This document shows positions 7,045 through 10,141 of a stretch of 10,141 bases of DNA, piece by piece. A model generated the notes under the pieces. It worked only from the letters and a program-made list of their open reading frames with translations. It was not told where the DNA came from and made no database searches. Position 1 is the first letter of the stretch, and every line of letters begins with the position of its first letter. The position numbers were made by a program, and so were the translations under genes. The DNA comes from Prevotellaceae bacterium UBA1391 (lineage in GTDB: Bacteria > Bacteroidota > Bacteroidia > Bacteroidales > Bacteroidaceae), in NCBI GenBank assembly GCA_002305265.1, contig DBQP01000010.1:163988-174128 (forward strand), given 5' to 3'.

Positions 7045-7079
7045 GCCGTGCATACTCCACAAGAGAATGCACGGCTTTT
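7045..7079 (+). terminator. Rho-independent terminator of the tRNA-Glu–rpsT unit
   Basis: GCCGTGCAT (7045-7053) and ATGCACGGC (7067-7075) form a perfect 9-bp stem with a 13-nt loop, followed by TTTT (7076-7079). Just upstream a small AT-rich hairpin, AAATATC/GATATTT (7024-7030, 7036-7042), may add structure to the 3' end. Confidence 0.85.
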
Positions 7080-7359
7080 CCTATGTCCGGCGCACCGAGC
7101 ACCCGGACCACCACCCCAGCGCGCCTGTGGTCACACAGCCCCACCCGTCATACCAGAGGCACGCAACAGCACCTCATACACGACGCCGCACCTCCCACCG
7201 ACCTAAGAACACGCAGCACGGGGCTGCACCACCACTTCCCACACCGCGAAAAACCCCATTTCCAGGCCCATCCGCGACGCGCGACACCACGCGGGGCTAT
7301 TCCATGCACCCACGGGCGGAAAAACTCATAAAAACGCACGAAAACACCACGCGAAACAT
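7080..7359. other. C-rich intergenic region between rpsT and gyrB with no recognisable gene
   Basis: The plus strand is strongly enriched in C and A (for example runs such as CCACCACCCC and ACACCACGCGG) and resembles the region upstream of tRNA-Glu in composition. Frames of 75-135 codons cross it, but none has a start context, domain or plausible composition. I see no RNA gene and no 22-bp array. The last 50 bp become A-rich as the gyrB promoter begins. Confidence 0.55.
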
Positions 7360-7390
7360 TTCGTTTTCTCAACAAAAAATCGTAACTTTG
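7360..7390 (+). promoter_or_regulatory. gyrB promoter
   Basis: TAACTTTG (7383-7390) followed by T matches the -7 consensus. TTCG at 7360-7363, one base off TTTG, lies exactly 19 bp upstream. Transcription would start near 7397 and give a short leader of about 17 nt to the gyrB ATG at 7414. Confidence 0.7.
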
Positions 7391-7413
7391 TAACGCAAAC
7401 GAAAACCCAAATC

Positions 7414-9399
7414 ATGGAAGAAGAAATCATGCAGAGCAGCGGAGACTACTCCGCCAGTAACATACAAGTGCTCGAAGGCCTCGAGGCCGTGCGCAAGCGT
7501 CCGGCCATGTACATCGGCGACATCAGCGAGAAAGGTCTTCACCACCTCGTCTACGAAGTCGTCGACAACTCCATCGACGAAGCCCTTGCCGGCTTCTGCA
7601 CCCACATCGAGGTGACCATCAACGAGGACAACTCCATCACCGTGCAGGACAACGGCCGCGGCATCCCCGTCGACATGCACGAAAAAGAGCACCGCTCCGC
7701 CCTCGAGGTCGTCATGACCGTACTGCACGCAGGCGGCAAGTTCGACAAAGGCTCCTACAAAGTCTCGGGCGGTCTGCACGGCGTGGGCGTCAGCTGCGTC
7801 AACGCACTCTCCACACACATGACATCGCAAGTGTTCCGCGACGGCAAGATCTACCAGCAGGAATACCGCCGCGGCGTGCCCGAATACTCCGTCAAGGAAG
7901 TCGGAACCACCGACCTGCGCGGCACCCGCCAGCAGTTCTGGCCCGACAACACGATATTCATCACCACCACCTACAAGTACGACATCCTCGCCAACCGCAT
8001 GCGCGAGCTGGCATTCCTCAACGCCGGACTCACCATCACGCTCACCGACCTCCGCCTCAAGGCCAACGCCGACGCAGGCATCGACGGCATCCGCAAAGAC
8101 GTCTTCCACAGCGACGGCGGACTGCGCGACTTCGTGCGCTATCTCGACAGCGCACGCACCCACCTGTTCGACGACGTCATCTACCTCAACACCGACCGCA
8201 ACGGAACACCCATCGAGGTAGCCATCATGTACAACACCGCCTACAAAGAAAACCTCCACTCCTACGTCAACAACATCAACACAATCGAAGGAGGCACCCA
8301 CGTAGCCGGATTCCGCACCGCACTCACACGCACCCTCAAGAAATACGCCGACGACAACAAAATCACGGAGAAACTCGAGAAACAGCACATCGAGCTCTCC
8401 GGAGACGACTTCCGCGAAGGCCTCACCGCCGTCATCAGCGTCAAGGTCGGAGAACCACAGTTTGAAGGACAGACCAAGACCAAGCTCGGCAACAACGAGG
8501 TGTCCGGCTCCGTCAACGCAGCCGTCGGCGAAGCACTCGCCAACTACCTCGAGGAACATCCCAAAGAGGCCAAGCTCATCGTCGACAAGGTCGTCCTTGC
8601 GGCCACCGCGCGCATCGCCGCCCGCAAAGCACGCGAGAACGTGCAGCGCAAGAGCCCCATGTCGGGAGGCGGACTGCCCGGCAAACTCGCCGACTGCTCG
8701 AGCCGCGATCCCGAACGATGCGAAGTGTTCATCGTCGAGGGAGACTCCGCCGGCGGTTCCGCCAAGCAGGGCCGCGACTCCAAGTTCCAAGCCATCCTGC
8801 CCATCCGAGGAAAAATCTTCAACGTCGAGCGCGTCATGTGGCACAAGGCATTCGAGCACGAAGAAGTGAACAACATCATCCAGGCCCTGGGCGTACGCTT
8901 TGGACTCAACCCCGAAGACACCAAGGAAGCCAACTACGACAAGCTCCGCTACAACAAAGTCATTATCATGGCGGATGCCGACGTCGACGGCGCGCACATC
9001 GCCACGCTCATCATGACCCTCTTCTTCCGCTTCATGCCCGAGCTCATCCGCGACGGCCACCTCTACGTGGCCAACCCGCCGCTCTACAAATGCACGAAAG
9101 GAAAAGTATCCGAATACTGCTACGACGAGATCGCCAAGCAACGCTTCATCGACATGTACGGCGACGGCAACGAGAACGCGACAGGCATCCACATCCAGCG
9201 CTTCAAAGGCTTGGGTGAGATGAACAAAGAGCAACTCTGGGAGACAACCATGAACCCCGAGACCCGACTGCTCACGCAGATCACCATCGACGACGCCACC
9301 GAAGCCGACTACACCTTCTCCATGCTCATGGGCGAAGAGGTCGGTCCACGACGCGAATTCATCGAGAAAAACGCGACCTACGCGAACATCGACGCATAA
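7414..9399 (+). CDS. gyrB: DNA gyrase subunit B
   Basis: GyrB is the ATPase subunit of DNA gyrase, which with GyrA introduces negative supercoils. The 661-residue protein is complete. The GHKL ATPase domain shows E48-V-V-D-N52 in YEVVDNSIDEALAG, D79 in VQDNGRGIP and the lid loop GGLHGVGV (119-126). The transducer carries the ATP-contacting GQTKTKLG with Q353 and K355. The TOPRIM domain has EGDSAGG (E442) and the metal-binding DADVDG (D521, D523, D525). The C-terminal QRFKGLGEMN (595-604) is intact. It lacks the insert of about 165 residues found in enterobacterial GyrB, as expected. The motif spacing fits GyrB better than ParE, but only neighbours elsewhere would settle this fully. Codons end mostly in C. 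A 22-bp repeat array starts 3 bp after the stop codon. Confidence 0.96.
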   Translation: MEEEIMQSSGDYSASNIQVLEGLEAVRKRPAMYIGDISEKGLHHLVYEVVDNSIDEALAGFCTHIEVTINEDNSITVQDNGRGIPVDMHEKEHRSALEVVMTVLHAGGKFDKGSYKVSGGLHGVGVSCVNALSTHMTSQVFRDGKIYQQEYRRGVPEYSVKEVGTTDLRGTRQQFWPDNTIFITTTYKYDILANRMRELAFLNAGLTITLTDLRLKANADAGIDGIRKDVFHSDGGLRDFVRYLDSARTHLFDDVIYLNTDRNGTPIEVAIMYNTAYKENLHSYVNNINTIEGGTHVAGFRTALTRTLKKYADDNKITEKLEKQHIELSGDDFREGLTAVISVKVGEPQFEGQTKTKLGNNEVSGSVNAAVGEALANYLEEHPKEAKLIVDKVVLAATARIAARKARENVQRKSPMSGGGLPGKLADCSSRDPERCEVFIVEGDSAGGSAKQGRDSKFQAILPIRGKIFNVERVMWHKAFEHEEVNNIIQALGVRFGLNPEDTKEANYDKLRYNKVIIMADADVDGAHIATLIMTLFFRFMPELIRDGHLYVANPPLYKCTKGKVSEYCYDEIAKQRFIDMYGDGNENATGIHIQRFKGLGEMNKEQLWETTMNPETRLLTQITIDDATEADYTFSMLMGEEVGPRREFIEKNATYANIDA

Positions 9400-9401
9400 A
9401 T

Positions 9402-9607
9402 CAAGGCCTCGCTCACGATTTACCAAGACGCTGATTTCAGTTCTTCAGGACGCCGACGTCAGTTCTTCAAGGCGCTGAGGTCAGTTCTTCAAGACGCTCG
9501 TTTCGATTTGCCATCGCTCCTTCCTTGATAATCCAAGGCGTTGTTCACGGAAAGCCAAGGCGTTGTCCACGGAAAGCCAAGGCGTTGTCCACGGAAAGCC
9601 AAGGCGG
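9402..9607. repeat. 22-bp-period repeat array in the gyrB 3' region, about nine units
   Basis: Units start at 9402, 9424, 9446, 9468, 9490, 9512, 9534, 9556 and 9578, with a partial unit at 9600: an exact 22-bp period with no slip over 200 bp. The core is CAAGRCGYTG; the remaining 12 bp vary. Units at 9424, 9446 and 9468 share TCAGTTCTT. Units at 9534, 9556 and 9578 are almost identical, differing at one base, and carry CACGGAAAGC. The first unit is divergent after CAAGGC, and the one at 9512 is degenerate but keeps phase. In the 9534-9578 units the core is a partial dyad, CAA...TTG. The array begins 3 bp after the gyrB stop and ends 75 bp before a strong terminator. Confidence 0.9.
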
Positions 9608-9681
9608 CAAATTCTGGTACAATCTGCGGATTGATACTGATTAGACTACGCATTGACACCCTTTATTAGGGCAGACGATTG

Positions 9682-9729
9682 AAAAGCCCGGGCAGCAAGT
9701 TGCAAGTCAACCTGCTGCCCGGGCTTTTT
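9682..9729 (+). terminator. Strong hairpin terminator, probably of gyrB
   Basis: AAAAGCCCGGGCAGCA (9682-9697) and TGCTGCCCGGGCTTTT (9713-9728) form a perfect 16-bp stem followed by a U run (TTTTT ending at 9729). Inside the loop GTTG and CAAC can pair again, leaving a 5-nt loop. It is the first terminator after gyrB, so the gyrB mRNA should carry a 3' UTR of about 330 nt that includes the repeat array. The A run on the left arm makes it potentially active in both directions. Confidence 0.9.
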
Positions 9730-10141
9730 CTTGTACCTTCCACAGTCATCCAGCAGCAACATCCTGTGCGACCGAAAGCCCGCAAGCTCACATGCGAAGC
9801 GGCAACAGCACGAAGTAAAGCAGTAAAAGAACGAATCGGAGCTGCGCTTCCATAGTCAGGCCGACGCATGCAAGAAAAATGCAAAGGATGGAACATGTAT
9901 CAAAATCAACAGTAGAAAAAGCTGATTTACAACGAAATCTAAAATTTATGTTACAAAACTGACAGTGTCCACACCGCATATTCCATAAATTTGCGACGAA
10001 GCAAGACAAAATTGTACGCGCATCTCGAGTCTGCCAAGATGAAAGCCCCATAGAATGGGATGCACGCACGCTACTTTTCTGAGACGCACATCCTCAACAG
10101 TCGCGACGCACGACAGACGTGATGGATCCTCGCATGAGACA
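9730..10141. other. Region without a supported gene, leading to an outgoing promoter
   Basis: I see no convincing coding sequence here. Minus-strand frames at 9788-10069 and 9666-9896 lack a promoter and family resemblance. From about 9880 to 9990 the DNA becomes AT-rich, leading to the plus-strand -7 box at 9986. A frame starting with ATG at 10055 stays open to the window end (29 codons) but is too short to judge; it may be the start of the next gene or chance. Confidence 0.45.
9986..9993 (+). promoter_or_regulatory. -7 promoter box pointing out of the window
   Basis: TAAATTTG followed by CG fits TAnnTTTG and closes an AT-rich stretch that stands out in this GC-rich DNA. No -33 TTTG lies at 18-21 bp. 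It probably serves a plus-strand gene beyond 10141. Confidence 0.45.

Noticed and set aside
7369..9426. A 685-codon minus-strand open frame
   Set aside because: It lies antisense to the complete, motif-bearing gyrB. Its Val/Asp/Gly/Ala-rich translation is what the C-ending codon bias of gyrB produces on the other strand.
9402..9607. CRISPR or TIGR-like guide array
   Set aside because: Units of 22 bp with spacers of about 12 bp are too short for CRISPR, several variable segments are identical to each other, and no cas or tas gene is in the window.
9788..10069. Minus-strand frame of 93 codons with a hydrophobic C-terminal part
   Set aside because: No promoter box on that strand, no family resemblance, and it spans the AT-rich plus-strand promoter region.

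Overview
The window looks like chromosomal DNA from a GC-rich member of the Bacteroidales, probably Prevotella-like. Several intergenic regions carry the Bacteroidetes -7 promoter box (TAnnTTTG), one of them with a perfect -33 TTTG. The gene set also fits: a secreted GH43 glycosidase, a GlsA/GlsB-type lipoamino acid acyltransferase pair, and a tRNA-Glu–rpsT–gyrB block next to recO. The species call is inference.

Layout from left to right. Positions 1-88 hold a short 22-bp-period repeat array just beyond the stop codon of a minus-strand GH43 glycosidase (89-1723). A divergent promoter region separates this gene from a plus-strand gene for an unrecognised exported, probably beta-rich envelope protein (2060-2917). 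That gene converges with glsB through a strong shared hairpin terminator (2936-2975). The minus-strand pair glsA-glsB (4923 to 3016) should make acylated amino acid (glycine) lipids of the membrane, and recO (5863 to 5129) lies upstream on the same strand. A C/A-rich non-coding stretch of about 600 bp follows and holds a second 22-bp-period array built on the palindrome CGAAGGCCTTCG. On the plus strand come a consensus promoter, a structured leader, tRNA-Glu(TTC), rpsT with its terminator, another C-rich gap of about 300 bp, and gyrB (7414-9399).

Immediately after the gyrB stop codon a third array (9402-9607) runs for about nine units at an exact 22-bp period. Each unit has a conserved core of about 10 bp (CAAGRCGYTG) and a faster-changing remainder. 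A strong terminator lies beyond it (9682-9729), so the array is probably transcribed as the gyrB 3' UTR. The last 400 bp hold no gene I can support, apart from a probable promoter pointing out of the window.

The protein genes are mostly ordinary housekeeping and envelope functions. The unusual signal is the set of three unrelated-locus arrays, all non-coding. They share the 22-bp period (about two helical turns), the core-plus-variable layout and a core of partial dyad symmetry around GGC, but differ in the core sequence itself. I do not recognise a named repeat family for them.
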